From positions 1 to 47,903 of the forward strand of contig CACWIN010000022.1 of NCBI GenBank assembly GCA_902760965.1: a stretch of DNA of 47,903 nucleotides, in the 5' to 3' direction. The translations under genes were made by a program, and so were the position numbers. This DNA is from an uncultured Bacteroidales bacterium (GTDB lineage: Bacteria; Bacteroidota; Bacteroidia; Bacteroidales; Bacteroidaceae). The notes under the pieces are model-generated. The model worked only from the letters and a program-made list of their open reading frames with translations. It was not told where the DNA came from and made no database searches. The first letter of the stretch is position 1, and each line of letters opens with the position of its first letter. This document shows positions 39,407-47,903 of this stretch, one piece after another.

Positions 39407-41971
39407 TCAATAAAACCATTTCACATAACAAAAGTCTTGTCTGTGAGGCAGATCCGCATTCTTAGGATACATACGGTAAGCCACGCGGAACGAACCCGGC
39501 AGGTCATTCTTAATGTTGCCACGGAAAGTATAAAGGTTACCCTCGCGCTTAACAAGCTCCAGCGGAACAACCTTCATAAGTTTCTCGTTGCCATCGGCAT
39601 CAAAACCAGCAACCACCATCTCAACGCCAATTGCATCGTCAAGACCCTTCTCGTCAATCACATACTCCATCTGGTAGCTCTTGCCGGTCTCAAACATACC
39701 CTGCAGAACAGTTTCGGTCTTGTTTGAGCTTACAACCTCAATCTGATCCCAACGCTGGGCAACAACCTCCTTCCATGCAGCAATCTCCTTTGCCTTGGCA
39801 AAATCATTTGCTATCAGGCTCTTGGCACGCTCGCCCATCTTGTTGTAGAACTTGCTGTAATAGTCGTCAAGCTGACGTTTCATTGTATAATGAGGAGCAA
39901 TCTGGGCAATTGAGTTCTTCATTGTAGCAACCCAACCCTCGGATATGCCCTGAGCATTCTTGTTGTAGTAAAGCGGCAGAATCTCATTCTCAAGGATGCT
40001 GTAAATTGTTGCGGCATCCAGCTGATCCTGATAAGCCTGATTGCTGTATGTACGCTTATCGGTCAATGCCCAACCGGCACCCTCGCGATAACCCTCGTAC
40101 CACCAACCGTCAAGCACTGACAGGTTAACCACACCGTTCATCAAGGCCTTTTCGCCCGATGTACCCGATGCCTCCAGCGGACGTGTAGGAGTATTGAGCC
40201 AGATGTCAACGCCCGATACAAGACGGCGAGCCAGATGCATGTCGTAGTTCTCCAGGAATATTATCTTGCCCAGGAACTCCGGACGGCGGCTAATGTCAAT
40301 AATCTGCTTGATAAGTCCCTGACCTGCACCATCATGCGGGTGAGCCTTACCTGTAAAGAAGAACTGAACAGGATATTCAGGGTTGTTTACTATCTTGGCC
40401 AGACGGTCCAGGTCGGTAAACAGCAAGTGTGCACGCTTATATGTTGCAAAACGGCGGCCAAAACCAATTGTCAGAGCGTTGGGGTTAATCTTCTGCATAA
40501 GTGACATTACGCGCGAAGGATCACCCTGGTTCTTGAGCCAGCTATCCTTGAACTGCTGACGGATAAACTCAATGAGCTGCTTTTTAAGGTCATTGTGCAA
40601 ATCCCAAACAACCTTATCGGGCACCTTATATATATCCTCCCACATCTTCTCATTTGACTGGTCAGAGAGGAAATTCTTGTCAAAATACTTGGCATAAAGC
40701 TCCTGCCACTCCTTGGCTGCCCAAGTAGGCATGTGAACGCCGTTGGTAACATAACCAACATGGCTCTCCTCGGGATAATAACCCTTCCATATGCCGGCAA
40801 ACATCTTTTTTGAAACTTCACCGTGCAGCCAGCTTACGCCGTTAACCTCCTGGCAGGTGTTGCATGCAAATGTTGACATGCAGAAACGCTCGCCTGCATC
40901 GCCCGGATTGGTGCGGCCCATATCCATCAGCTCACCCCAGCTAATACCCAGCTGCTGAGCGTAACCACCCATATACTTGCCAAACAGGCCCTCGTCAAAG
41001 TAATCGTGACCTGCAGGAACAGGAGTATGAACGGTATAGAGTGACGAAGCGCGTACAACCTCCATAGCCTGGTTGAATGTAAGACCCTGCTTTACATACT
41101 GGGTCAGACGGTAAAGGTTGCAAAGAGCGGCGTGACCCTCGTTGCAGTGATAGATATCCTTCTTAATGCCCAGAGCCTCAAGGGTAAGCATACCGCCAAT
41201 ACCCAGCAGTATTTCCTGCTTAAGACGGTTCTCCCAGTCACCGCCGTAAAGCTGTGATGTGATGGGACGGTCATAATCACTGTTCATGTCAATATCGGTA
41301 TCCATAAGGTAAAGGGGCACACGGCCTACATTTACCCTCCAGATAGCGGCATAAACGGTGTAGTTCATATAAGGAACTGCCACAGTCATGGGCTGACCGT
41401 TCTTGTCATAAACGCGGTCAAGCGGCAGGGTGTTGAAATCCAGCGGCTCGTAGTTGGCAATCTGCTGACCGTCCATTGACAGAGTCTGTGTAAAGTAACC
41501 GTGACGATACAGGAAACCTACGCCAACCATATCAACGTTACTGTCGCTGGCCTCTTTCATATAGTCACCGGCCAGAACGCCCAGACCACCGGAATATATC
41601 TTGAGCACGTGAGTCAGACCATACTCCATGCAGAAGTATGCAACCGACGGACGCTTGCTGTCGGGCTTTACGTCTATATATTTGCGGAATTTGTCATAAA
41701 TGGCATTCATCTTGTCAAGGAACAGCTGATCCTTGGACATAGACTCCAGTTTGTCATATCCCAGACGCTGGAGCATCATGATAGGATTGTGGCGCACCTG
41801 TGTCCACATATCGGGGTCAATCTCCTTGAACAGGGCCTTTGCGTCCTCGTTCCATACCCACCAAATGTTGTGTGCCAGTTCATCTAGTTTCTGCAAAGCT
41901 TCAGGTACACTTGATTTTACGTAAAAATCACGCCATGACGGCTGATTTGAATTGCTAGCTTTAATCTTCAT
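39407..41971 (-). CDS. glgP: Alpha-glucan (glycogen) phosphorylase, GT35
   Basis: The enzyme releases glucose 1-phosphate from glycogen ends, with PLP as cofactor. The 854-residue protein has the features of the short bacterial TIGR02094 type: an N-terminal DUF3417-like part ([20 protein letters not shown]), [20 protein letters not shown] (about 117-136), [45 protein letters not shown], and the PLP-lysine region [14 protein letters not shown] (most relatives have GTSGMKA or GTSGEKA). A C-terminal beta-rich domain follows. It starts 21 bases after the glycogen synthase stop, so the two form an operon for building and using stored glucan. Confidence 0.93.
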   Translation of the reverse strand: MKIKASNSNQPSWRDFYVKSSVPEALQKLDELAHNIWWVWNEDAKALFKEIDPDMWTQVRHNPIMMLQRLGYDKLESMSKDQLFLDKMNAIYDKFRKYIDVKPDSKRPSVAYFCMEYGLTHVLKIYSGGLGVLAGDYMKEASDSNVDMVGVGFLYRHGYFTQTLSMDGQQIANYEPLDFNTLPLDRVYDKNGQPMTVAVPYMNYTVYAAIWRVNVGRVPLYLMDTDIDMNSDYDRPITSQLYGGDWENRLKQEILLGIGGMLTLEALGIKKDIYHCNEGHAALCNLYRLTQYVKQGLTFNQAMEVVRASSLYTVHTPVPAGHDYFDEGLFGKYMGGYAQQLGISWGELMDMGRTNPGDAGERFCMSTFACNTCQEVNGVSWLHGEVSKKMFAGIWKGYYPEESHVGYVTNGVHMPTWAAKEWQELYAKYFDKNFLSDQSNEKMWEDIYKVPDKVVWDLHNDLKKQLIEFIRQQFKDSWLKNQGDPSRVMSLMQKINPNALTIGFGRRFATYKRAHLLFTDLDRLAKIVNNPEYPVQFFFTGKAHPHDGAGQGLIKQIIDISRRPEFLGKIIFLENYDMHLARRLVSGVDIWLNTPTRPLEASGTSGEKALMNGVVNLSVLDGWWYEGYREGAGWALTDKRTYSNQAYQDQLDAATIYSILENEILPLYYNKNAQGISEGWVATMKNSIAQIAPHYTMKRQLDDYYSKFYNKMGERAKSLIANDFAKAKEIAAWKEVVAQRWDQIEVVSSNKTETVLQGMFETGKSYQMEYVIDEKGLDDAIGVEMVVAGFDADGNEKLMKVVPLELVKREGNLYTFRGNIKNDLPGSFRVAYRMYPKNADLPHRQDFCYVKWFY

Positions 41972-41992
41972 ATTCTGTTTTAAAATAACGTT

Positions 41993-43654
41993 TCACATTT
42001 TGTCCCATGTTTTGTTCAAGGCAACGCTGTAGGCCTCAAGGTAATACTTTATAAAGTGTTTCCAGAGAGCCTTTTCGGCAATCTTGCCAGCTTTCTGACG
42101 AATCTCCTCTCGCTGTCGGAAATCCATCTCAACCCATTTCTGAATCTGGTTGCTTATATCGGCCGATGCCTCATTCCAGTTGCTGTCAGTACGGTGAACC
42201 ACCTTTACTCCATCCTCAAGTTCCGCATCATGCTTAAGTAAAGTGTTCACCCAAAGTCCAAATCCTGCCAGGTCCGATGTAACCGTAGGAACCTTGAAAG
42301 CCGCACTCTCAAGCGGAGTGTAACCCCACGGTTCGTAGTATGACGGGTAAACCGCCAGATCCTGACCAATAAGCAGGTCATAGTATGTCTTGTTAAAGAT
42401 ACCGTCATTGCCATCCAGATAGCATGGCACAAACAGCACCTTGATATTATCCTCGGGGGCATTTCGGAATCCCATAGCCTGCAGAGTGCATATTACGCGG
42501 TCCTCGCCCATATTGTGCAGCCAATGCGTTGTCAAAGGCATGGGTAGCGGAGTCTTGCCTGCATCCTGCATCATAACGCGGTCCTGCAGGTCACGGCGCG
42601 GTTCCATAACCCAGGCCGGCACATTTATAAGTGCCAGGATATGAGCGTTGCCTGTATTGCCGTTGTCGCGCAAATTCCTGAGCGACTCCAGGAACAGGTC
42701 AATACCCTTGTTGCGGAACTCATATCGGCCACCTGTAGCCACAATTACGGTTTCATCGGCCCACTCTGTTCCAAACAGTTTGTTTGCAACCCCCAGGATT
42801 GTGCGGCGGGCCTCGCAACGCGTTGTGTCAAATTTGGCCGGAGTTGGCAAAAAGCCGTCCTCAAAACCGTTCATGGTAACCACATCGGGGGTCTTGTCCA
42901 GCAGTTGCGTGCATTCACGTGCAGTTATATCACTTACGGTCGTAAAGCAGTCAACCTGATGCGCAGTCTGCTTTTCGATTGAGTGCTTGGACTCCATATT
43001 CAGCTCACGGGCCATCTGGTCGCCGTTGTAACCTGCAAAGAACTCATACAGAGCCTTGCCGTTTCCGCAAATAGAACGTCCTATCGATGTTGCGTGAGTG
43101 GTAAACACAGTCGATATCTGAGGAATAAAATGCTTAAGGAACAGTGCGCCCAGACCGGTCATCCACTCGTGGGCGTGATAAACCACCTTGTCGTTGGGGC
43201 CGATGTTAAAGTTGTAGAAACTCTTTACAGCCATTGCAGCGGTGTACGAGAACATTGACGCCTCGTCATAATCGCCGTAAGCATGCATGGAATCCACTCC
43301 AAACAGCTCCCAGGCGCGGCCGTAAATGCTGTTCTTTAACGAGAAATTGGACATAAAGTCCACAAGTATCACAATTGGACGCCCCGGAATGTTCCAATAT
43401 CCGGTACGTACAGGTATGCCATCGGTATCACGTGCGTAATCTTTCCAGATTGCGTACAGTGATTTGTCTTCAATAAAAAGCGGATTGTTTTTGCCCTCCC
43501 ACAAATCGGGGCCTATGTAAATGAGCGTGGCGTTGCTCTCTTCCTTGAGCGTCTTGGCCTGGGTGGAAAGTACGGTGTAAATACCTCCTATCTTGTTGCA
43601 GACCTCCCAGCTCACGGAAAAAATATAATCTGGTTTCCTTTTGGTACTACCCAT
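41993..43654 (-). CDS. Glycogen synthase, GT3 (eukaryote-like)
   Basis: It transfers glucose from a sugar nucleotide to growing glycogen. From the ATG at 43654 (MGSTKRKPDYIFSVSWEVCN) it has 553 residues. An earlier ATG at 43684 would overlap the promoter box and is rejected. Motifs of the GT3 family include EVCNKIGGIYTVLSTQA (sugar-nucleotide loop), HAHEWMTGLGALFLK, TTHATSIGRSICGNG, TVSDITARECTQLL, MNGFEDGFLP, and the catalytic YPSYYEPWGYTPLESAAF. GT3 is typical of animals and fungi but is also standard in Bacteroidetes. It is first in the operon with the phosphorylase. Confidence 0.92.
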   Translation of the reverse strand: MGSTKRKPDYIFSVSWEVCNKIGGIYTVLSTQAKTLKEESNATLIYIGPDLWEGKNNPLFIEDKSLYAIWKDYARDTDGIPVRTGYWNIPGRPIVILVDFMSNFSLKNSIYGRAWELFGVDSMHAYGDYDEASMFSYTAAMAVKSFYNFNIGPNDKVVYHAHEWMTGLGALFLKHFIPQISTVFTTHATSIGRSICGNGKALYEFFAGYNGDQMARELNMESKHSIEKQTAHQVDCFTTVSDITARECTQLLDKTPDVVTMNGFEDGFLPTPAKFDTTRCEARRTILGVANKLFGTEWADETVIVATGGRYEFRNKGIDLFLESLRNLRDNGNTGNAHILALINVPAWVMEPRRDLQDRVMMQDAGKTPLPMPLTTHWLHNMGEDRVICTLQAMGFRNAPEDNIKVLFVPCYLDGNDGIFNKTYYDLLIGQDLAVYPSYYEPWGYTPLESAAFKVPTVTSDLAGFGLWVNTLLKHDAELEDGVKVVHRTDSNWNEASADISNQIQKWVEMDFRQREEIRQKAGKIAEKALWKHFIKYYLEAYSVALNKTWDKM

Positions 43655-43681
43655 AATCCTTTTTATCGGTATTTCAGGCTG

Positions 43682-43689
43682 CAAAGTTA
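43682..43689 (-). promoter_or_regulatory. -7 box of the glycogen operon promoter (TAACTTTG)
   Basis: The minus-strand TAACTTTG is a full TAnnTTTG match, 28 bases before the glycogen synthase start. The V-ATPase terminator lies directly upstream, where the -33 box would be. Confidence 0.7.
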
Positions 43690-43693
43690 CAAC

Positions 43694-43732
43694 AAAAAAA
43701 ACGTCTTGCGTTTTCTTGCAAGACGTTTTTTT
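43694..43732 (-). terminator. Terminator of the V-type ATPase operon
   Basis: AAAAAAACGTCTTGC and GCAAGACGTTTTTTT form a perfect 15-bp stem with an 8-base loop, 16 bases past the subunit K stop. T runs flank it on both strands. Confidence 0.92.
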
Positions 43733-43747
43733 GTAATTAAGGATTGA

Positions 43748-44237
<490 letters not shown>

Positions 44238-46091
44238 TCAATTCTCAATTGCCTTGAACGGTTTGTACTCAACGCCACCACCCGTGTAGCCGGCATTCTT
44301 AAAGAACTCCACAAACGTAAGTCGCATAGGATGAACTATTGCGCCCAGAATGTTCATGAATATATTAAGAGCGTGACCAATCACAAAAATGAGCACCATC
44401 ACAATGAATCCAGCAACGGGGTTATCGGGCTTCATGCCTACAGCCATGCTGTTGAACACGTTGGCCAGGATGCCGCCGCTCAGACCCAGAGCAAACAGAC
44501 GCACATATGAGAGCACATCGCCCAGAAGGCCGGTAGCCATGTTGTAGGTATCCCACAGGCCCAGGCCAATGTTGAGCAGCGGGTTCTTGCCCGGGCTGTT
44601 GAACAGGAATATCAGCACCGCAGCGGCAATCAGTATAACCATTACCACAGGATTGCTCATTTCAATGCCTGCCAGGACCGATACGCCCACCGTAATGAGC
44701 AGAACCAGCCACCCTATCGTGCTCAGGGCATACTTGAATCCGCACTGGATTGCCAGGTTGAACGCCTTAACACCCATACCGAACAGGATTTGAACCACAC
44801 CTATGCACAACGATACCGTGAACATTGTGGAGTTATCGGTATAAAGGATTCCCTTCATCTTTTGGATAAACGGAATATCCAGGTCATACATGTTGAATCC
44901 AAAGAATGTACCTGACAGCAGGCCGCACAGCATGGTACTTGCGCCAAACAGCACAACCAGCCACTTGCTGAAATTTGGATTGATAAGCTGGAACAGCTTG
45001 GTGAATATGGGCAGAGCCACAATCATAAGCAGTCCGTAACCGGTATCACCCAGACACAGGCCAAAAAACAGCATAAAGAACGGAGCAAAGAGCAAAGTCA
45101 GGTCCAGTTCCTGATATGTAGGCAACATATACAGCTTGGTAAGCGGCTCAAACAGCTTTGCAAACTTGTTGTTCTTAAGCTGAATAGGTATATCGTCATC
45201 GGGCGTGGGGTCCGAAACGTCATAGAACACGCCCTTTATATCCAACGCCTTGCTGGTTTCATCCACCTTATCGGCTGGAATCCACCCCTCAAGCAAGAGC
45301 AGATGATTATCGGCCAGTTTCTCGCCAGTAAGCTTTACGCGGCTAAAATCTATACGGTTGTCCAGATCGGCAATGGCTTTTTCAAGTACCGGAATGCCTA
45401 TACCGGCCAACTGGGTCATCTTGGCGGGGTAACTGTCAATTTGGGCCTGAGTCTCAGCTATCTCCTTTTCTACAGCCGATAATGACATGGAGGGCAACTG
45501 AACCTGCTCCGCATCAATATCAACCGGATCATCGGTATGGGTAAGCGTAATAAAATTGACCTTCTGCTTGTCACGCAGAATCTCTACAACGCCGTACTTA
45601 TCGGTCCATTCATCCTTGAAAGCACGCAGCGGGCAGGTATAGAAACGGATCTTGTAGCCGGCCTTTGCCAGACGCTCTACGCTTTGCGGCTCAAAATCGC
45701 CCCAAGGCAGCAGTTGTGCGCGGTCACGGCTCAGTATCTGCATAGTCTGATCCAGCACCACCTTATCGGCCTCCAGAATGTCAAACCTCTCCATCACCTT
45801 CGAGGGGCACAAAAGGGACGGTTCTTTTTGTGCCCTTTTTACAAACTCATCAAAGGGTGACCCGGTCTCAAGGGCACAAAAAGAACCGTCCCCTTTGTGC
45901 CCCTCAAGAACTTTAAGAGCGCTCTTGTAGCGGGCAAGCAAGTTAATATCCTCCTGAAGGGCCGAATCCTGAACGGTACCCTGCTCCTTGCGGATAACGT
46001 GAACAACACCCAGCGCACGCAATTGCTCCAGGAACTGTTCATACTCCTTACTATATATCAGGAAGGAGAGCTTTTTCATCTTTGTAATCAT
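44238..46091 (-). CDS. atpI: V-type ATPase subunit I (a-subunit homologue)
   Basis: Subunit I is the stator membrane protein that forms the ion half-channels against the K ring. The 617-residue protein has a charged, coiled-coil N-terminal half (1-320) and about seven membrane helices after it, starting with LTLLFAPFFMLFFGLCLGDTG. Motifs include GLCLGDTGYGLL, GDVLSYVRLFALGLSGG with the key Arg, and HALNIFMNILGAIVHPMRLTFVEFFKN. Its start overlaps the subunit D stop by 4 bases. Residues about 63-97 are encoded by a long inverted repeat (45802-45905), an unusual insertion in the N-terminal stalk. Confidence 0.93.
   Translation of the reverse strand: MITKMKKLSFLIYSKEYEQFLEQLRALGVVHVIRKEQGTVQDSALQEDINLLARYKSALKVLEGHKGDGSFCALETGSPFDEFVKRAQKEPSLLCPSKVMERFDILEADKVVLDQTMQILSRDRAQLLPWGDFEPQSVERLAKAGYKIRFYTCPLRAFKDEWTDKYGVVEILRDKQKVNFITLTHTDDPVDIDAEQVQLPSMSLSAVEKEIAETQAQIDSYPAKMTQLAGIGIPVLEKAIADLDNRIDFSRVKLTGEKLADNHLLLLEGWIPADKVDETSKALDIKGVFYDVSDPTPDDDIPIQLKNNKFAKLFEPLTKLYMLPTYQELDLTLLFAPFFMLFFGLCLGDTGYGLLMIVALPIFTKLFQLINPNFSKWLVVLFGASTMLCGLLSGTFFGFNMYDLDIPFIQKMKGILYTDNSTMFTVSLCIGVVQILFGMGVKAFNLAIQCGFKYALSTIGWLVLLITVGVSVLAGIEMSNPVVMVILIAAAVLIFLFNSPGKNPLLNIGLGLWDTYNMATGLLGDVLSYVRLFALGLSGGILANVFNSMAVGMKPDNPVAGFIVMVLIFVIGHALNIFMNILGAIVHPMRLTFVEFFKNAGYTGGGVEYKPFKAIEN
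45802..45905. repeat. REP-like inverted repeat inside the subunit I gene
   Basis: Arms of 34 bases (45802-45835 and 45872-45905) differ at one pair and enclose a 36-base loop. The core reads GGGCACAAAAAGAACCGTCC in the second arm. Sequences of this type (CACAAAAAGAACCGTCCCC) recur as intergenic palindromes in many bacteria. Here the element is translated in frame as part of subunit I, giving GHKGDGSFCALE on one arm and KRAQKEPSLLCPS on the other. Confidence 0.88.
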
Positions 46092-46708
46092 GCCTCTACC
46101 TCCTCTTCTTTTTCGGCTTCACGGCGCTCAAGCAGAGACTTAAGAATCTTCTGGCTTGACTTGCTCAGGTTCTCCTCATCCTCCATGAAGCGTTTAATCT
46201 TACGTATGGCATCCTCATAACCCGGAATCTGCACCTTCTCGAACAGGTTCACCTTCTGGGTTGTCTTTTTGCGGGCCTTCTCCAGCAATCCCAGCTTGGC
46301 TGTGGTAAACTCAACCAGAATAGCGTCGTGGGCAAGACTCTGCAAAATGTTGATGCCGTCATAGTACCATTTGGGCTGACTAAACAGACTGAACTGAGCA
46401 ACCTCAAAGTCAACCTTGTCAAGCACCGGAATTCTGGTTCCGGCTATCTTGCGCACGGTCAGGTGCACGTCCTTAACCTTGACAAGATTGGGGTTGAACT
46501 CGTTCCAAAGCGCGAACATGGAGTCATAACGGCCGATGCCCTCCTCCAGCTCAGCTTCAAGTCTGACCAGGTCATCCTTGCATTTCTTGACCTCCATGCG
46601 TAGCGCACTCTCCTTGCTCTTAATGATGGGCAGGGTACGCTTTCGCACTTTCAACTGCTTTTCCAGCTGCTGAAGTGAGGTCTTGTTATATTGGAACTTT
46701 ATTGCCAT
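46088..46708 (-). CDS. atpD: V-type ATPase subunit D (central stalk)
   Basis: Subunit D is the rotor shaft of the V1 head. The 206-residue protein is nearly all helix, with the family start FQYNKTSLQQLEKQLKVRKR, a long first coiled-coil strand rich in Lys and Glu, a central RIPVLDKVDFEV hairpin, and the returning helix KTTQKVNLFEKVQIPGYEDA and IRKIKRFMEDEENLSKS. It follows subunit B after a 126-base gap filled with repeats and overlaps subunit I by 4 bases. Residue order and length fit subunit D and not F or E. Confidence 0.93.
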   Translation of the reverse strand: MAIKFQYNKTSLQQLEKQLKVRKRTLPIIKSKESALRMEVKKCKDDLVRLEAELEEGIGRYDSMFALWNEFNPNLVKVKDVHLTVRKIAGTRIPVLDKVDFEVAQFSLFSQPKWYYDGINILQSLAHDAILVEFTTAKLGLLEKARKKTTQKVNLFEKVQIPGYEDAIRKIKRFMEDEENLSKSSQKILKSLLERREAEKEEEVEA

Positions 46709-46834
46709 TTCTTTATATTTACATTACGGGCTTCGCCCTACTTTAGCTTTGGCTTTGGCTACCATCCGGTGCGTTTCTTTAGGGCCGAAAGGCCAACGCC
46801 AACGCCAATGCCAACGCCAAAGCCAACGCCAACG
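46709..46834 (-). repeat. Modular hairpin repeat between V-ATPase subunits B and D
   Basis: Read on the coding (minus) strand: (GTTGGC)n tandem units, a mini-hairpin GGCC-TTTC-GGCC, then CGCACCGGATGG (the his-gap marker ATCCGGTGCG in reverse orientation), AGCCAAAGCCAAAGCTAAAGTA, a hairpin GGGC-GAA-GCCC, and CGTAATG. The AAAGTA-hairpin-CGTAA order and its orientation to transcription are the same as in the three his gaps. Confidence 0.82.
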
Positions 46835-47903
46835 TTATTTAGGCCAGTATTGTTCTACCAGAGCCGCCTTGATGTTAACCTCATCGGGCTTAAAGTACTT
46901 GGCAAAGAGGCCCCAGGTAACATCAAGCATCTCGGTGGTATCCAGGTTCACGTCAATTGCCAGCAGCTTCTCGCTGTAGTCATGAGCAAAATCAAGAGCA
47001 CGCTGATCATAGTCTGTCAGGTCAAAACCGTTCTCAACCTTGGTCTTTGCGTTCGATGCATCCGCATACAGACGCACGGCGGCGTTCATAACCTGCGGAT
47101 GGTCAGCACGGGTCTTCTTACCGTTAACAAGCTGTTTCAGACGAGACAGTGAACGGAACGGGTCAACAATAACCTTACCTATATCACTGTCACGACGCAG
47201 GAACAGCTGACCCTCGGTGATATAACCGGTGTTATCAGGCACAGCGTGGGTAATATCGCCACCGGACAACGTTGTAACAGCGATAATTGTGATTGAACCG
47301 CCCGATGGGAACTGCACGGCCTTCTCATAAATCTTAGCCAGGTCCGAATACAAAGAACCAGGCATAGAGTCCTTTGAAGGAATCTGGTCCATACGGTTAC
47401 TAACGATTGCCAGAGCATCGGCATATGATGTCATATCAGACAGCAGCACAAGCACTTTCTCATCCTTCTGAACGGCAAAATACTCGGCAGCGGTCAGAGC
47501 CATATCAGGCACAAGCAGACGTTCTACGGCCGGGTCCTCGGTAGTGTTCATGAAACCTATGATACGGTCCATGGCACCTGCGTTTGAGAACACGTTCTTA
47601 AAGTAGAGGTAGTCATCATTGGTCATACCCATACCGCCCAGGATAATCTTGTCAGCCTTGGCACGCATTGCCACGGTTGCCATAACCTGGTTGAACGGCT
47701 GGTCCGGATCGGCAAAGAACGGAATCTTCTGACCGGACACAAGAGTATTATTAAGGTCAATACCTGCAATACCGGTAGCAATCAGTTCCGATGGCTGTTT
47801 ACGACGAACAGGGTTGACCGATGGGCCGCCAATCTCAACCTCAGTGCCCTCAACGGCAGGACCGCCGTCAATAGGATCACCGTAAGCGTTAAAGAATCGG
47901 CCG
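46835..47903 (-). CDS. atpB: V-type ATPase subunit B, partial (N-terminus beyond the window)
   Basis: Subunit B is the non-catalytic nucleotide-binding partner of subunit A in the V1 hexamer. The frame stays open to the window edge and begins there at GRFFNAYGDPIDGGPAVEG, so roughly the last 356 residues are seen. Motifs include RKQPSELIATGIAGIDLNNT, SGQKIPFFADPDQPFN (B subunits lack the Walker A Gly/Lys loop of A), VLLSDMTSYADAL, PSKDSMPGSLYSDLAKIYE, and the C-terminal helical TEMLDVTWGLFAKYF. An internal ATG at 47740 is not the true start. It is upstream in the same operon as D, I and K. Confidence 0.94.
   Translation of the reverse strand, partial: GRFFNAYGDPIDGGPAVEGTEVEIGGPSVNPVRRKQPSELIATGIAGIDLNNTLVSGQKIPFFADPDQPFNQVMATVAMRAKADKIILGGMGMTNDDYLYFKNVFSNAGAMDRIIGFMNTTEDPAVERLLVPDMALTAAEYFAVQKDEKVLVLLSDMTSYADALAIVSNRMDQIPSKDSMPGSLYSDLAKIYEKAVQFPSGGSITIIAVTTLSGGDITHAVPDNTGYITEGQLFLRRDSDIGKVIVDPFRSLSRLKQLVNGKKTRADHPQVMNAAVRLYADASNAKTKVENGFDLTDYDQRALDFAHDYSEKLLAIDVNLDTTEMLDVTWGLFAKYFKPDEVNIKAALVEQYWPK

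Overview
The window looks like chromosomal DNA of a Bacteroidales bacterium, probably Prevotella-like. The signs are many promoters of the Bacteroidetes type (TTTG or TTG, about 20 bases, then TAnnTTTG), a NigD-like lipoprotein, a fused HisB, a class III fructose-1,6-bisphosphatase, a GT3 glycogen synthase paired with a TIGR02094-type phosphorylase, a V-type ATPase operon, a BspA-like leucine-rich-repeat protein, a FISUMP-domain protein and DUF4143 ATPases. No rRNA, CRISPR array, intact transposase or integrase was seen.

Layout. 1-3.7 kb: NigD-like lipoprotein, smpB, then on the minus strand a membrane-anchored lytic transglycosylase overlapping a GlpK-like kinase with altered active-site motifs. 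3.8-8.7 kb: hisG-hisD-hisC-hisB behind a leader peptide with four consecutive His codons and a terminator/antiterminator. The gaps between the his genes carry a modular hairpin repeat that recurs between V-ATPase genes at 46.7 kb. 8.8-20.3 kb: fbp, pepD, a small membrane protein with an OmpH/Skp-like protein, a CE15 esterase, a DUF4476 protein, a TlpA-like thioredoxin with prs, a lipoprotein/beta-barrel pair, and ruvC.

20.4-34.2 kb is accessory. A tRNA-Ala(GGC) gene starts at 20412 but loses its acceptor 3' strand after the T arm. The missing bases, followed by the tRNA's terminator, lie 6.27 kb away at 26745. Joining the two pieces at a shared TCTCGT rebuilds a standard tRNA, so a 6.27 kb insert splits the gene. 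The insert carries a DUF4143 ATPase, an ECF sigma factor, an anti-sigma protein with a TonB-plug-like periplasmic end, a leucine-rich-repeat protein and a carboxypeptidase-regulatory-like protein. A related set lies just outside it: a second DUF4143 ATPase, a paralogue of the regulatory-domain protein, a plug/FISUMP protein, a TonB-C protein and a deleted paralogue copy. Each ATPase has three 23-bp tandem repeats just upstream of its promoter, different in sequence between the two. A TTGCAACG-type direct repeat precedes the promoters of the two secreted-protein operons. The proteins carry TonB-receptor accessory parts, yet no receptor barrel is encoded here.

34.2-47.9 kb: mnmA with a roughly 100-residue insertion, a 1210-residue secreted repeat protein, glycogen synthase with glycogen phosphorylase, and the 3' part of a V-type ATPase operon (B, D, I, K). 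Subunit K has the residues of Na+-binding NtpK. Subunit I contains a long REP-like inverted repeat inside its coding sequence.
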